From Gavia stellata (Eukaryota; Chordata; Aves; Gaviiformes; Gaviidae): a DNA stretch of 64,000 nt. How positions within the stretch are numbered: position 1 is the first letter of the stretch; each line of letters opens with the position of its first letter. Below the pieces are notes generated by a model that did no database searches, had not been told where the DNA came from, and saw only the letters and a program-made list of their open reading frames with translations. Position numbers and translations under genes: made by a program. Where the stretch lies: positions 54,751,369-54,815,368 of the forward strand of contig NC_082594.1 in NCBI RefSeq assembly GCF_030936135.1. The letters are read 5' to 3'. Shown here piece after piece: positions 11,725 to 24,289 of this stretch.

Positions 11725-12390
11725 CCCCATTGGCCACAATCAGTGTAGACATACACTGTGGGCTACTTTTCCTGTTCAGCCACTTCTAGGGCTAATTGCA
11801 TAGCTATAGTGTTTGTCCCTAGAGGACAATATCCTCAATGTTTTACATGTGTTCTGGGGTACCACACACCTCTAGGGTCTCTTAAATTAGCCCATAGTAA
11901 ATGGTGGGATGATGTTTCTACCTGTGGGGTAATTGCTTCCAGTGTACTGGATTCCTTACCAAGTGAAAGCAAGCTGTGTTTACATTCCTCCATTGTGGGA
12001 ATGGAGAAGGTGTTTGCTTTGTCCATGGTGGCATGCTGTCTAGCTTGCTTTGCTTCCAGTTCATACTGTGCATGAAGCACACCCAGGACAGCAGCAGGCA
12101 AAGCTAGGATCCTTTCATTCAGGGTTTGCTATTCCATCATCAGCCACCACTCCCCATTTGGCTTTTTCACAGGCCATACCAGACTACTGTAGGTGGAACT
12201 GGTTTGTGTTACAACTGTTTGCTCCTTGAGACCATGCCTCAGTGCTAACTCTACCCCTGCCACTCTGCCCTCCCAGCATTTCAGCAACCACATGATCACT
12301 CCTTCCTGTCTTTGCAGTTTGTTCTCCCTCCCAGGTTTTGCAATCTCAGCAGGGTGCAGGAGCAGGGGTTGAGGTATTGTTGCAGCCACT
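11725..12390 (-). pseudogene. ERVL-like pol remnant (reverse transcriptase and RNase H pieces)
   Basis: On the minus strand the frame at 12389-12129 contains WPVKKPNGEWW, a retroviral reverse transcriptase motif 1. The frame at 12101-11835 continues with a YELEAKQARQHATMDKAN block (motif 2 region). It ends at HIEDIV, where YxDD would be expected, so the catalytic motif is lost. Directly after it comes QLALEVAEQEK and, near 11760-11728, VYVYTD, which resembles an RNase H core. The whole part of pol between the YxDD region and RNase H is therefore missing. Stops and frame changes are frequent. The motif spelling suggests the class III (ERVL-type) lineage found in birds, but the class is inference. 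It is defective and cannot make an enzyme. No flanking LTR pair was recognised. Confidence 0.7.
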
Positions 12391-13216
12391 CAGACTCCAC
12401 AGCAGCAGCTAGACTCCTCTATCCCACTCCCCCAGGCACATGCTCTGGCCAGCCCCTGGGGTGGACCCATCTGCCCTCTCCTCCCCTTGTTCTTCTTTAA
12501 TAACTGTGATGGGGCTGCTTATCCCTGGGGAAGGAACAAGCCCACCTCATCACTACTGGAGGAGAAGGAGAACCATACATCCCCACCCTAGAGCTCTGGT
12601 TCCCAGCTGGAAGCACTTAACTTTGTTTACCGGATCACCCTTCTCTTCCTTCAGTTTCAATACATTTTTCCATGAAAAACCAGTGTATTAAGGAACAAGC
12701 CCACAACAAAGCCTCCCATCGGGGATCCAGGGTGTTCTTATTTCTTACCCCATTCTTACTTTATTGCCTAAACATTTTACCAAGTTTCATCCCTACACAC
12801 TCACACTTTGGGATTTGGGGTTTACCAACGAACTTGAGCAATGCCACAAGGGCATCCCTTGCTGCACCAATCCCTTCTTGAGAACAAAGTCCTGCTGCAA
12901 TCTCAAGTCCCAGTCCCTAATACCCATCAGAACCCATATTACAGATATCTGTGGTCTGAGTAATTGGTATCCCACTGCTGACAGCAAAATTCACTATTGA
13001 ATTAAATGACCTCTTTTCACCACAGGAGAGATGACACAGCCTGGGAGTGAGGTTGGGTGAGTCAGCATGGTAGTCCCAACCATGTAGTGTTGGTTGCTGT
13101 GCTGTGGGGTCTTCTGCACATTTCTCTCAGGTGCTTTCCATAGTTGTTGATCACCCTTCAGGTCCATATTATTATTATTATTTGATAAAAGTGGCAATGG
13201 TTTCCTACACTTTATT
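12391..13216. other. GC-richer segment of unknown origin beside the ERV remnant
   Basis: Base composition stays higher than in the flanks and short frames are open on both strands, for example minus 12793-12987, but I recognise no motif. On the pol strand it lies upstream, where gag or protease would be, so it may be proviral sequence too decayed to identify. ATT microsatellite at about 13168-13181. Confidence 0.35.
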
Positions 13217-13290
13217 GTTGTAGCCTAGTGGGTAACACGTTCGCCTGAGATATGTCTTAAACAGTCTTTAGTTCAAAAGATCTGAGTTTG
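13217..13290 (+). repeat. tRNA-like relic, possible ancient tRNA-derived SINE
   Basis: TAGCCTAGTGGGTAACACGT at 13221-13240 is an excellent pol III A box with the following D-loop-like bases. A weak B box (AGTTCAAAAGATC) starts at about 13270, 49 bases on. The anticodon arm is not formed. I read it as the 5' head of an old tRNA-derived SINE rather than a tRNA gene. Confidence 0.4.
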
Positions 13291-16200
13291 CTTACCAAAT
13301 GAACCATCTGTAACTAAAAAGCTATAATAAATTACCTTTCTCTGAGTATAGTCTGGATTCTTATTTGCTGAATTTGAAAAGTGCTTCCCCTATAACCACT
13401 GGCTGACTGAAGTTTTTGAGACAAACTGGGGGGAAAAAAAAAGCACCTTTTTCATTATGCTAAACTTTCACTACAGCTGTGAGAGTTACTATCTGCTTAA
13501 TGATATTAACTGAACTACAACACTTTTAAAAATCATGGTGAAAATTGCATTCTTCAAGCTTGCATATTCCTACTGCTGAAAGATTATTCAACTACTCAGA
13601 TGCCAGGTCTTACAGTATTTATCAGTTGACATAAACTGTTAATATATAACAGTTAATATATATAAAGGTAGAACCAGAAATGGGAATTAAACCAAGAAAA
13701 TCAATGCCAGAATTAAAACAGGAACAATGTGGAAACAAAAGGAAAACAAAATTATAAATATATAAAAAATAATCTCTTCTGAATATGATTGGATTTGATG
13801 AACGCTCAGATTATTATTATAAATGTGTTTCAACAATAAATATTTGTGTCATAATGTTTATATTATATTATTATTGTATTACATATTATGTTATTATATT
13901 TTATGTATATTATATATTTTCCATATTTACAGAAATATTCAAGAGTTTCTTTCCTTTAAACTAGAAAATTTATTATTTTCAACCACTGAAAAAAAGAAAA
14001 GACTATTTCCTCAGTTATTGAGCTGCAATCTTCTTAATGGAGAAATCAAGTAAGAACGTCTATTACAATTATAATGTCACCATTAACAGTAATCATCAAC
14101 TAAGTACAGATGTAACTTATTTCTAAAAGTACTAACCAACTGTCTGGAAAAGGTCATATAAAAAGTTATCTATCCTGGTCAAGTAATGAGATCATGTAAA
14201 ATTAATTTCATGTAATAAATATCTAGAAAATGCTATTAATCAAGTATATCCCAGCAACACAAAGTTTAAAAATCCTTTACACCTAATAGTCCAAAAGGTA
14301 ATTTTTTGTTTTACTTCTGGAAGCATAAACTTTACTTTATTTGCAGTAGCTTATTTTTGGAATAATGCTTAACCTAGTCAATAAAAGCCATATAGTGACA
14401 TAGTTAAAACATTCCTTCCAAATAATCCACTTCAGGTTGATTAGATTACTAATGAATTGCAGTAAACCTGGATCAGATGCCTGACTGCTGAAGACCCTAA
14501 ACAAGTAATTATTTTTTTTCTAAACCTCAATTTCCTCATTTCAAAGGTGTTACTAATGATTTTAGACATATTTGAAAACCAAACTAGATTCTATCAATAA
14601 ATAAAAATATGCACAGTTTAGTGTATATAGGAGTGAGATATTACTATCATCATCTAGAATAAGAGTAACAAATCAGACAACTACCTTCCTTAGTCAGAAA
14701 CTAGGCTAATTGCTTTGTTGGTGAAAAATTATGTTGCATGTATTAACAAATTAAATGTGCTCTCTAGTATTCCTTATTCTTTGATTGTGTTTCACTTGTA
14801 CAGTTGTTCTGTAATTTAATCATTATAATAATTCAACTGCTGGTAAACTTTTGAGTGACAGCAGGTCACCTAGAAGGAACTGGAAATTTCAAATCCAGCA
14901 ACTGACTGGTTAAATCAAGATTAAAAGAGAAACAAAGAAGGACTGCTGGAATAAGTAAACTGAAGCTTAAAAATATTGCTTACAAAATAAATTTATTTAC
15001 TTCCTGGAATAAATTAGCATGTTCTTACACATATAATACTTTGGCTTGCCATTTTTTTTTAATTTTGTTGTATAGGATTAATATTTATTTTATTTTTACC
15101 CTGGATATTGTTTTCCTCTGGATGCTGTTTTGAAACCTGTGAAAAGTGCCTGCAGTGCATTGAATCAATTAGAGAACTGCTCCAGCTGGTTACAAGAATT
15201 TCACTCTGTTTCACAGCTGAGACTTAATCTAGGATGCTAATGGTTACAGAGAAACAAACTTGATTTATAATCCCCAACTAAATCTCCCTCTGACCTCAGG
15301 ACTAGTAGTTAATTAAAAGCAATGCAAGTGCAAATCATTCTCATTCTAATTTACATAAATCATGTACAGAATAAAGAAAATAATAATTTTATAAAAATAC
15401 GGTACTCAGAATATACTTTTGGATTCTCAAATGTGAATTGAAAGTAAGTGAAACATGTAACTTGTTTCAGAAAAGTGAAGCTTACAAAGGACTGGTAGAA
15501 TAGCCACCTTTCCTTTTTCTCTAAGTTCATACGACAACACTCAAGTTACACCATCCTTACAATGCATTCAGACTAATAAATTGTAAATCAGGAAATATAT
15601 GCAAAAGCAGAATTAATATCCTTTGAAATCTCAACCATTATACTAAAAATGAATGACATAGTTGCTTTATTTTTTGTTGTTTCTATACATAGTAGAGTTT
15701 ATGTTGAATTTTCTGTGGTCCTGAAAATATTTGGTGAATTTGCAGGTGGATATATATATACACACCTATCAATAATTTCACGTGACATTCATTTTCTAGG
15801 TATGAAATTCTGAAGCACATATGCACTGGTGGGCCCATCCATTCTACTATAATGTTAAAGATTTTTACAAAACAAACAAGAAAAGCAGAGTTTACAAATA
15901 GTGCAAATATTATTTTAAAGCAAGGTTTCCACTTAAAAGTCCAAAAGTTTCCCACTAGAGAAACCTTTCACAAGCTTGGGAGCTCCTGACATTCTGAACA
16001 ACAGCAGCTTTTGCTCTGGACTACATGACCGTTTTGGGTATTTGTAGTGAAAAGGCCATTGTCTGCCCTTTATACATACAGATAAAAGGAAAGTATTCAG
16101 TGATGAATCGCATATTTGACTTTAGTGTCTGCCCCTTTAATACCATCTCGTCCTTGTTACTTTAGCTCAGACTATAATTCTGGTATCTGGAAAACAGGCT

Positions 16201-16559
16201 AATCTGACGATTTATGTCAAATCCTTGTCCTACAAGAATGAAAAGGCTGTTGATAAAATGAAATAGTAGACAAGTTTCATGATGCATTGTCACCTTTTTC
16301 CCATAGGTTCTAACATTTTTTTCCTTCTTTTCCTTCAAATTACAAAAAAAAATTCTTTGTAATGAAATATTTCTTTGCTACCTAATTATCAATACAGGCT
16401 GAGTTGGTATTTTTTTTTTTTTTCATTTTAGTTTTCTATGACTTCACATAACATATGGTTTTAGTCCAATTAATAAAACCATGAAAGCATCAAAGATCAA
16501 TTTCAACCTATTTAAACCAGAATTATATACCTGATCAAAAATTAAGTCAGTTAGATGAG
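13291..16559. other. AT-rich non-coding DNA, no gene seen
   Basis: Very AT-rich, including a TAT/TTA-rich patch at about 13813-13920 and repeated TTAATATATA at about 13640-13665. Open frames such as minus 15683-15955 have no recognisable domain. No transposon ends seen. Confidence 0.55.
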
Positions 16560-16933
16560 ACTGAATGAAATACAACATGTATTTAACAAAGATAGATCAT
16601 GCCCAGTTTACCTGATAAATTCTTGGACAGGATAATTGATTTTTTACAGTAGGAAAATACACTTGGTCTAATCTTCCTAGACATCAGTGAAGTCCTTGGT
16701 ACAGTTCCACCTTATTAAGAAAGCTAGAGAAGGTAGAGATTTGTCAAGTGAAAAAGGACTTGCTCAAAAGAAAGATACAATTGATAATGATGAAAGGGGA
16801 CCAGCAGTTTATTTGTGCAGGACAAAGTTCCTCAGCAGTCTTATTTAATATTTAATACTTTTCATTAATGATTTCTACTAAAGTAAGAGTGGGAAACTTA
16901 ATAAAATTTGCTGACAGAAGACAAGGAAGCAAT
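16560..16933 (+). mobile_element. Old decayed CR1 fragment, interrupted on the right
   Basis: Near 16671-16711 the plus strand reads LGLIFLDISEVLGTVP, a worn version of the CR1 reverse transcriptase box A ([12 protein letters not shown]). At about 16820-16870 it reads like the LFNIFIND region, and at about 16900-16916 KFADR stands where FADDT belongs. These appear in the correct order on one strand with stops between. The copy is cut at 16934 by a younger CR1 on the other strand and may resume at 17199-17260. Confidence 0.6.
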
Positions 16934-17198
16934 CACAGAATCAGAGAATCACCAAGGTTGGAAAAGACCTGTAAGATCATCAAGTCCAACCATCAACTAA
17001 CACCACCATGCCCATTAAACCATGTCCCACAATGCCTCGTCCACACATTCCTTGAACACCTCCAGTGATGGTGACTCTACCACTTCCCTGGGCACCCTAT
17101 TCCAGTGCTTCACCACTCTCTCAGTAAAGAATTTTTTCCTAATATCTGTCCTGAACCTCCCCTGCTGCAACTTGAGGCCATTTCCTCTTGTCCTGTCA
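16934..17198 (-). mobile_element. CR1 LINE 3' end, short 5'-truncated copy (copy D)
   Basis: It starts with ATCACAGAATCAGAGAATC and AAGGTTGGAAAAGACC, followed by TCATCAAGTCCAACCATC and the 3' UTR. Next come codons for the last part of ORF2 on the minus strand, up to the region reading ...[14 protein letters not shown]. About 265 bp in all. The 3' UTR is compact (no T/GT-rich tract), unlike the copies at 31, 35.6 and 41 kb. It lies inside the older CR1. Confidence 0.92.
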
Positions 17199-19022
17199 AT
17201 AATACTTTAGATGATTGGAATACTACATAGATAATGTTGAGAACCTAATTTAGAAAGTGGGATTGCATTTCTTATCCAAAAATGTAGATCATACACTTTG
17301 GCATCAGAAGAAGTCTTTCTGGTACAATATGGGGTTTCTTCAATTAAGAAAGACACTTAAAAGAAAATTGCTATGTGTATAAATCATTCAGAGGATGCCT
17401 ATAATTAACAGTATGACAATGTTGGGAAAACAGCAAAGATAAAAACGTATTGGGTAAGAAATCTACAGTGAACATAGGTTTGGCCATCTATCTGGTAAAC
17501 TCTATTGGTCCATTCACAAATGAATAGAAAATTGCTATATTCTTGGAAATCACTGAGCATTTACGTTCCAAGAAAATCTGAAAAAATTAAGTTCCCTCCA
17601 AGAAGCGCTGAACTCTTACCAAGATCCATGTATGTGCGTAATGTGCAATAACTTTTATCATTTGCATCACCTAACAGATAAAATGTGCATCACTGAACAT
17701 TTTTCATTAAGAAGCATTTATGAAAAATTACTGTTCCGAGGCTTTATGACAGTGACAGTATCTATACCTTATCTAAGGACTCACTGAGATTTGCAATCAA
17801 GTAATATTAACAGCACTTGATTTTTTTTAATCTAATGATTGAATTTAACACAATTGTTTTTCAATGGATTGTTGCATTTTCCATAATTGTTTGTTACAAT
17901 AATCACAATATTTTTTCAGAGGAACTTTAAGGAATCCCTGTTTCCCTTTAGAGACTTATTTTACCTCCTCCTGCTGAAAAGTCCCCCATTTAGCATAACT
18001 ACAGTTCCCATACAAATGAAATTTCTCCTTTGATTAATTGAATAATAATTATATAGTAGGAGAGCAAATACTTCATTATCATTATTCATTGGAACATCAT
18101 GGAAGGTGAACTGTTCAGAACCACCACCTACTTCTATTCAATCTTTCAACTCTGATTTCTTTTTGTCTATAGCTTTTCTTATTCTTGATAACTCCTTATT
18201 ATATTAAGCACGTTGACTTCCTCCATTATAGACCATATTAAAATATATTATTATTTTATAGGATATTATTAGATTATAGAATATATTTTATATTCTAAAT
18301 ATAAATGCATTTTGTATATATAAATATATTATCTTTTTATGCCTCTAAATATCCTGTTCCCTTGTGACAGGGGAAGATTCTCCTTTTCCCAAAGCATTAC
18401 CATCTGTGAGTTTGTAGAGTGAAAATCTTCAGAAGTCAGTTCATATATCTGTTTTAACCCATTAAAATTCATCACGTAGAGTAATTGCTTCTGTAGCTAA
18501 ATTCCAAGCTCCCTTCCTCATACATCCCTTTCAATTTTCTCTTTAGTTTGCATCTTTCCAGATTATTTTACCCTGTAGTGCTACTAGCATTACCTGGAGC
18601 TAGAAAAATCAGAGATTCTCAATCTGTGCTAAAATGTGAAATTTTGGTCTTATTTAATGTAAAGTTGATTTCATTTCAATTTTTGTATTCATATATGAAT
18701 AACTGAGATTTGATTGTAGGTAATAAACATTTATGAGAGACAGGACAACAATAAAATCTGTCCTGCATTGTTTGTACATAAAATTATAAGAGGTCTCATT
18801 TCAGACTGCTTATTTGGTCATTTTGTCACAACTTGGACCTGAAAGGCAGTTTAATGTGGAGCCAGGAGCCTATTTATGTTTGAGTTCTTTGAGTTGCCAG
18901 TAATGCTTCTGAGCTGAAACTTCCTGTGAACCCAGTTTGCCTGGATTTTTAGATTTTTAATGACTGTTTCAATAGAAAACTGAACCATGGTTGTTCAAAG
19001 CTGAAAAACAAATGTTGGTTTA
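17199..19022. other. AT-rich non-coding DNA; possible right remnant of an old CR1 at its start
   Basis: About 17199-17260 (GATTGGAATACTACATAG, then a patch on the same strand) could be the continuation of the interrupted old CR1, but the match is weak. The rest is AT-rich, with an extreme TA-rich patch at about 18233-18340. No gene seen. Confidence 0.45.
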
Positions 19023-19500
19023 GTGTCAGGTCCAGAGTATGCTCTCTGCCTCCTTGGAGTTGACCTGCCTGCACTCAAGGCCAGTGGTGGGACGCAGAGC
19101 AGTGGTGCAACCTTGGCTCAGACTGCTGCGCAAGTAAGAGCTGGAGAAAGACATGTTGGGGTGGCCCTGCTTCACTCCAGTTCATCTGTGGCTCTCTCCC
19201 TTGTCCCAGAGCTATGTTGCAGACCTGCCCGTGCTCAGCCACCTCCCTGCTGATCCCAGCCCTGATCCCCCCTTGCTGACTTTGACTAGTGATGTGAGCA
19301 GCCATAAAGGTGGTCTGGTTAGAAGGGAAAAATTACTGAGCAGAAAAAAAATACTGCTGAAAAATACTGACAGACTATCTCTCAGGGTGGTGGGCCCCTG
19401 TTGGGAATGGCCCCTGCCCTGACAGCCTGGCTGGCACCTCCTGCTCCTAGTGTCCCTTTCCTTACAGGACAGCCTGGTCTTGCCGCTCCTAGACCATTTA
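19023..19500 (+). mobile_element. LTR-like GC-richer segment, family unknown
   Basis: This block is clearly GC-richer than its flanks. It contains GATGTGAGCAGCCATAAAGG at about 19293-19312, followed by TTACTGAGCAGAAAAAAAAT and AAAATACTGACAGA. The same series in the same order (GATGTGAGCAGTTATAAAGG, TTTACTGAACAGAAGAAAAT, CTACTGACAAAGG) occurs at 24320-24380. Two copies of an unrelated-looking block imply a repeat family. A CATAAAGG/TATAAAGG element would suit an LTR promoter. I could not fix ends or a target duplication. Open frames here (plus 19153-19422, minus 19075-19305) have no motif. Confidence 0.35.
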
Positions 19501-22407
19501 GTTTGGTTGTATTTGTTTAGGAATTATTCTCATGTTAAATTAACACTGCAGTGGGAAGGATGAAATAATGCAGTTTAAGAATTTATCATTGCCTTCAAGG
19601 CAGATGGATGCAAATGAATCCAGTAACCTGAAAAAAAAAAAAAAGACTTCCCTGTAAGAATATTCTTTTAATTTTTTGTTATTTTGTATGTGGTTTGATG
19701 ATAACTACAATTAAATAAATACATTCACAGTGTGTTACTTAAAAGCAGTTAATGAACAATTAATAAAAAAAATAATTTCATTAAATTACTTTTCAAGATC
19801 AACAACTATTAAATGAATAACATCGAGTCAACTGCAGCTAATTGTAGTTAACTTCTATGAGAGGTAAGGGACTCTTCTTCCAATATATCAGCTGAAGCTA
19901 CTGTTTTTTGTCTTAAATTTTGTTTCATTAGTTTTTAAAGTTACATTTAATTGATAATTTCTTATTAAAGGAAGAATTTTTATTACACTGAAATTGAAAT
20001 GGTAGATAATAACCTCTCCTCTATCAGTTAAGTGCAAACAATCTGATCCATGCTTTTATCGTACCACAACTTAATTGCTAGGCCAAAGGTTTCCACTAGC
20101 TGGCAGGTATAACAGTGTATGTCCTGCCAGCTCTCATTTGTCAGCACACTGTGCCTGTATTTTTCGGCTCTCTGAAGTGAAAGTTTTTTTTAAAAATTAG
20201 ATTATGCTGCCAAAAAATAATGTTACAACTTCCTTTTGTTTGTCATTGACTTCCTGATTTTCCAAAGCAAAATATCTTCCTTGTAAAGACTGATGCAACA
20301 AACTGTTTTTGAAAAATTAGAAAATGCACTGCAGAAGTTAAACACTAGAAGAGCAAAATAATGAATGGGATAAAAAGAAAGAGAAAGCCTTCACGTTCTT
20401 CTTCATACTCAGTTCTCTTCTCATCAGTGATAGCTACAGATGTAATGAAAAACTTTTTTGTGAAATGTGACCACCCCCCAAACATAACAATTCTGTCTTA
20501 AGGCCACAGGGGAACAGTGCCTGCCTCAGGTAAGACCAAGGTTCAAGTGCTGTGTATTACAAGCGGTCTGCTCTATGGAGGGAGCCCTTTGTGTTGTAGA
20601 TGAAAGCTCCTCTGCATCACATAGCTACTTTAAAGGCTGAATAAAACTGAGAATTAATTAAGACAGAGATTTAAAATGTATCTTTATTTAGGTATAATAG
20701 TATTTAATTTTTCATAAGTTTTCTAGTGTCATGATGAGTCTCTTTGATGTTTTCTGTCTGGTACTGATTGCAGTTCCTCTGTATCCCTGGCTGATGTTAC
20801 AAATCGCCTGGGGCTGCCATGTTTCTTGTCAATGGAAGTTACTGCCAGCAGATATCACAGTTGTATTTGCCATGTATTCTTTATTCTTTCATGTCAAAAT
20901 GAGAATCTTTTCCCCATGACCACTTTCATATCAGTTTTCATGAAGAGAATAGTTATATTTAGTCCAATGTTCTTTAAAAATATGTGCACTGGAATTGCAG
21001 CTTATGAACCAATCTTCAAATTCCAGTAAGCGTATGAGATGCCTAGGTCTTTCTGAGGCCAAACCCATTTATCACATAACCTGTTTAATAAAAAAGTCTT
21101 TGCTCAACTGGCTGATCACTTAATCTGCAAGAGGAAGTGCTGATAGAAGCAGCCTCTGGTATCAGAAGGAGGAGCTTAAACATGGTCATAAAGCCAAGAT
21201 GTTTATATCACTATGCATGTCAGATACCGAGGGAGGGAAAAAGGTGCCATAATGTTTTTCTATAAATAGTGTGGTGACTGGAATTGTACACACTACACTC
21301 CAATGCCCTGCTGACAGAAATTATATAGGAAGCTGGGACAGAGGGTAACTTTTGTATAAAATAGATTAACCAAGGGACATAAGAATGAATTTTCATAAAC
21401 TTAATGTTTCTCCCAAGACACGAAGGAGAGCTGGAAAATAACCAGCCTGCAGAAAGGAGAAATAGAAGTCAGGGAGAGCTAATGAATGAAAGAGAATGTC
21501 ACTTGTACTTTGAAAAACAGAAATAAATTTTGTATTGAAATATTCAAGGTAGAAAGAGCATAAAAAAAGATGATGTCTTAAACTGAGTAGATCTCACCCG
21601 TATTACATAAGTAATATCATATGATGCCAATTTACAGGTTTTATTTTCTCAGGTTTTTGGACAATAATGTCAGAAGTTGTTTGCTAGATTTCAGTGATAT
21701 TTTACTGCTACTCAAAATATGTTAATTTTCCTACAATACCCAGGCTGTTATATTTCCTCTTTTAATTTTTGGAGATAAGTAAAATATGATAAAGTATTCT
21801 ATGATGGCTGATGAGAGTTTATAAAAATTGACAAAATGATGTTTTAAGTAAAATGCATCCATATGGAGTATGACACCATTCTACTGTATCCTTTATATAG
21901 TTGTTTGCTGCATACACTATTAATTTTTGCTTTGTCCTCTTTTCTTATGAACAGTGACAAGTACTTTAGGAATCACTCTACACAATTTTTGTGCATTGTA
22001 CTGATGCATAATCAAAAATTAGTATGTAATCTTTTTTTTAAGGTAAAAATGAGTCTAAAATATATTCGTCAATTGACATGTTCTTTAAATTAAGGTAAAG
22101 AGGAGAGTCTGTTTGAAAAGCCTCTTGCTCTAGTCAGTAAAAATCAAAGACCAGCATGGATTTGAGTAAAAAAATCAAATTAAAAGAAAGAATAAATATT
22201 AAGAGGACAGCTTAACGTTAGAAAAATCCGTTAAAATACTAGAGGATGGGAAAGAGGGTGTACTCAAAAGGATTAAGAGTGAGGAAACAATTTAAAAACC
22301 ATAATCAAGTGTAAAATCATTACAAAAACACAATGCCAGCAGGTTGGAAGTAAATATAAGTTACGTGATGCAAAGCAGTAGTTAATATATGTATTTAAGA
22401 TGTCAAA
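19501..22407. other. AT-rich non-coding DNA, no gene seen
   Basis: Apart from the tRNA-like relic at 20495-20560 nothing is recognisable. Open frames at 20731-20919 and 21863-22093 are hydrophobic T-rich translations without a domain. A run of A occurs at about 19631-19644. Confidence 0.5.
20495..20560 (+). repeat. tRNA-like relic, possible ancient tRNA-derived SINE
   Basis: TAAGGCCACAGGGGAACAGTG at 20499-20519 resembles an A box, and GGTTCAAGTGC at 20540-20550 is close to the B-box consensus. The spacing is about 41 bases, as in tRNAs, with GCCTGCCTCAGG in the anticodon-arm position. The stems do not pair well. Read as the head of an old SINE. Confidence 0.4.
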
Positions 22408-23747
22408 GCAAATCAGCCTCACCTCTGTGCCTGGTAAGAACATGGAACAGATCCTCCTGAAATACATGTCAAAACATATGGAAGGCAGGGAGCTGATTAG
22501 AGACAGCCAACACGGCTTCACCAAGGGTAAATTGTGCCTGACTAACCTCGTGGCCTTCTACTATAGAGTGACTGTATCAGTGGACAAGCTACGGATGTCA
22601 TCTACCTGGACTTCTGTAAGGCCTTTCATACGGTTCCCCCTCAACATTCTTGACTCTCGATTGGAGAGATATGGGTTTGACGGATGGTCTGTTAGATGGC
22701 TAAGGAACTGGCTGGATGGAGGCATTCAAAGAACTGCAGTCAACATCTCACTTTCCAAGTGGAAACCAGTGATGAGCGGTGTCCCTCAAGGGTCCGTACT
22801 GGGACCAATACTATTTAATACCTTCATTAATGACATAGACAGTGGGACTGAGTACACCCTCAGCAGGTTTGGGGATGACACCAAACTGAGTGGTGCAGTT
22901 GATGCACTAGAGGGAAGGGATACCATCCAGAGGGACCTTGACAGGCTTGAGGAGTGGGCCCATGTGAACCTCATGAAGTTCAACAAGGCCAAGTGCAAGA
23001 ACCTGCACTTGGGTCAGGGCAATCCCCAGTATCCATACAGACTGGAGGATGAATGGATTGAGAGCAGCCCTGTGCAGAAGGACTTGGTGATCCTGGTGGA
23101 TGAAAAATTGGACATGAGCTGGCAATGTGCATTTGCAGCCCAGAAAGCCAATTGTATGTATCCCGGGTTGCATCAAAAGAAGCATGGCCAGCAGATTGAG
23201 GGTGGTCATTCTTCCCCTCTGCTCTTGTGAGACCCCAGGTGGAGTACTGCATCCAGCTCTGGGGCCCTCAGTACAAGAAAGACACGGACCTGTTGGAGTG
23301 GGTCCAGAGGAGGTCTGTGAAAATGATCACAGGGCTGGAACTCCTCTCCTATGAGGAAAGGCTGAGAGAGTTGGAGTTGTTCAGCCTGGAGAAGACAAGG
23401 CTCCAGGGAAACCTTATTGCAGACTTAAAGGGGGCTCATAAGAAGGATGGGGAAAGACTTTAGCAAGGCTTGCAGTGACAGGGCAGGTGGCAATAATTTT
23501 AAACTGAAAGAGGGTAGATTTAGCTTGGACATAAGGAAGAAATTTTTTACAGTGACAGTGGTGAGACACTGGAACAGGTTGCCCAGAGAAGTTGTGGATG
23601 CTCCATCACTGGAAGTGTTCAAGGTCAGGTTGGATGGGGCTTTGGGAAACCTGATCTGGTGAAAGATGTCCCTGCCCATGGTGGGCAGTTTGGACTAGAT
23701 GATCTTTAAAGGTCCTTTCCAACCCAAACCATTTAATGATTCTATAA
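22408..23747 (+). mobile_element. CR1 LINE, 5'-truncated, frameshifted (copy E)
   Basis: The frame at 22400-23230 carries the central reverse transcriptase: [14 protein letters not shown] at about residue 7, [13 protein letters not shown], then [15 protein letters not shown], then FGDDTKLSG where FADDT is standard (A to G next to the catalytic aspartates). Box A is out of frame: [15 protein letters not shown] is read in another frame near 22597-22640, so two compensating frameshifts flank it. The C-terminal region continues in frames at 23227-23463 and 23447-23662, with a break at about 23170-23230. The compact 3' UTR ends with AAAGGTCCTTTCCAACC and a degenerate ATGATTCTATAA at about 23736-23747. 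Middle-aged by its divergence. Confidence 0.92.
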
Positions 23748-24289
23748 TTTTGTATAAATAGAGTATCTATAGATATTTTCCTGTTCCCTTTTATACCACT
23801 TGTTAACTGAAACTTAGTTTTCATCTGGAATCTTTCTGTTTCTGTCCAAGCTTCCTTTAGTCCTTCATACTCAACTTTAGTTCTGTGTCTTTGTTTCCAT
23901 ATTTGCATGGTTACTTTTTTTGTTTTCAAATCATAAAAGGGCACCTGATATTTCCACAATGGTCTCATAGTTTGCCTTATTTTTCATGTTGATACTGACA
24001 CTGAAATTTAATCTAGTCTCTTCCAGCAACTGCCAGATTTCCTATATTTCTTATCTTCCCAAGAGAATGCCAGCATCTGAATATGCTATTCATGTGTCTG
24101 TCTGTTTTTTTTTAATCTTTTATGCTTATTCTACTCTCTATGCTTATTACACTTCTAATAATGACAACTTTTATGTAAATTTCTGTCTAGTTTTAATTTC
24201 TTTAAGCAATTTTTCAGTTAATTAGAACAAATCTAAAATATCTGCTTCCTTATTAGCTTCCTCAGTTCTCTAAAACACCATGTTGTCCC
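23748..24289. other. AT-rich non-coding DNA, no gene seen
   Basis: T-rich on the plus strand; no repeat family or coding motif recognised. Confidence 0.5.

Noticed and set aside
13221..13280. Functional tRNA gene
   Set aside because: Good A box, but the B box is poor and no cloverleaf forms; kept only as a SINE-like relic.
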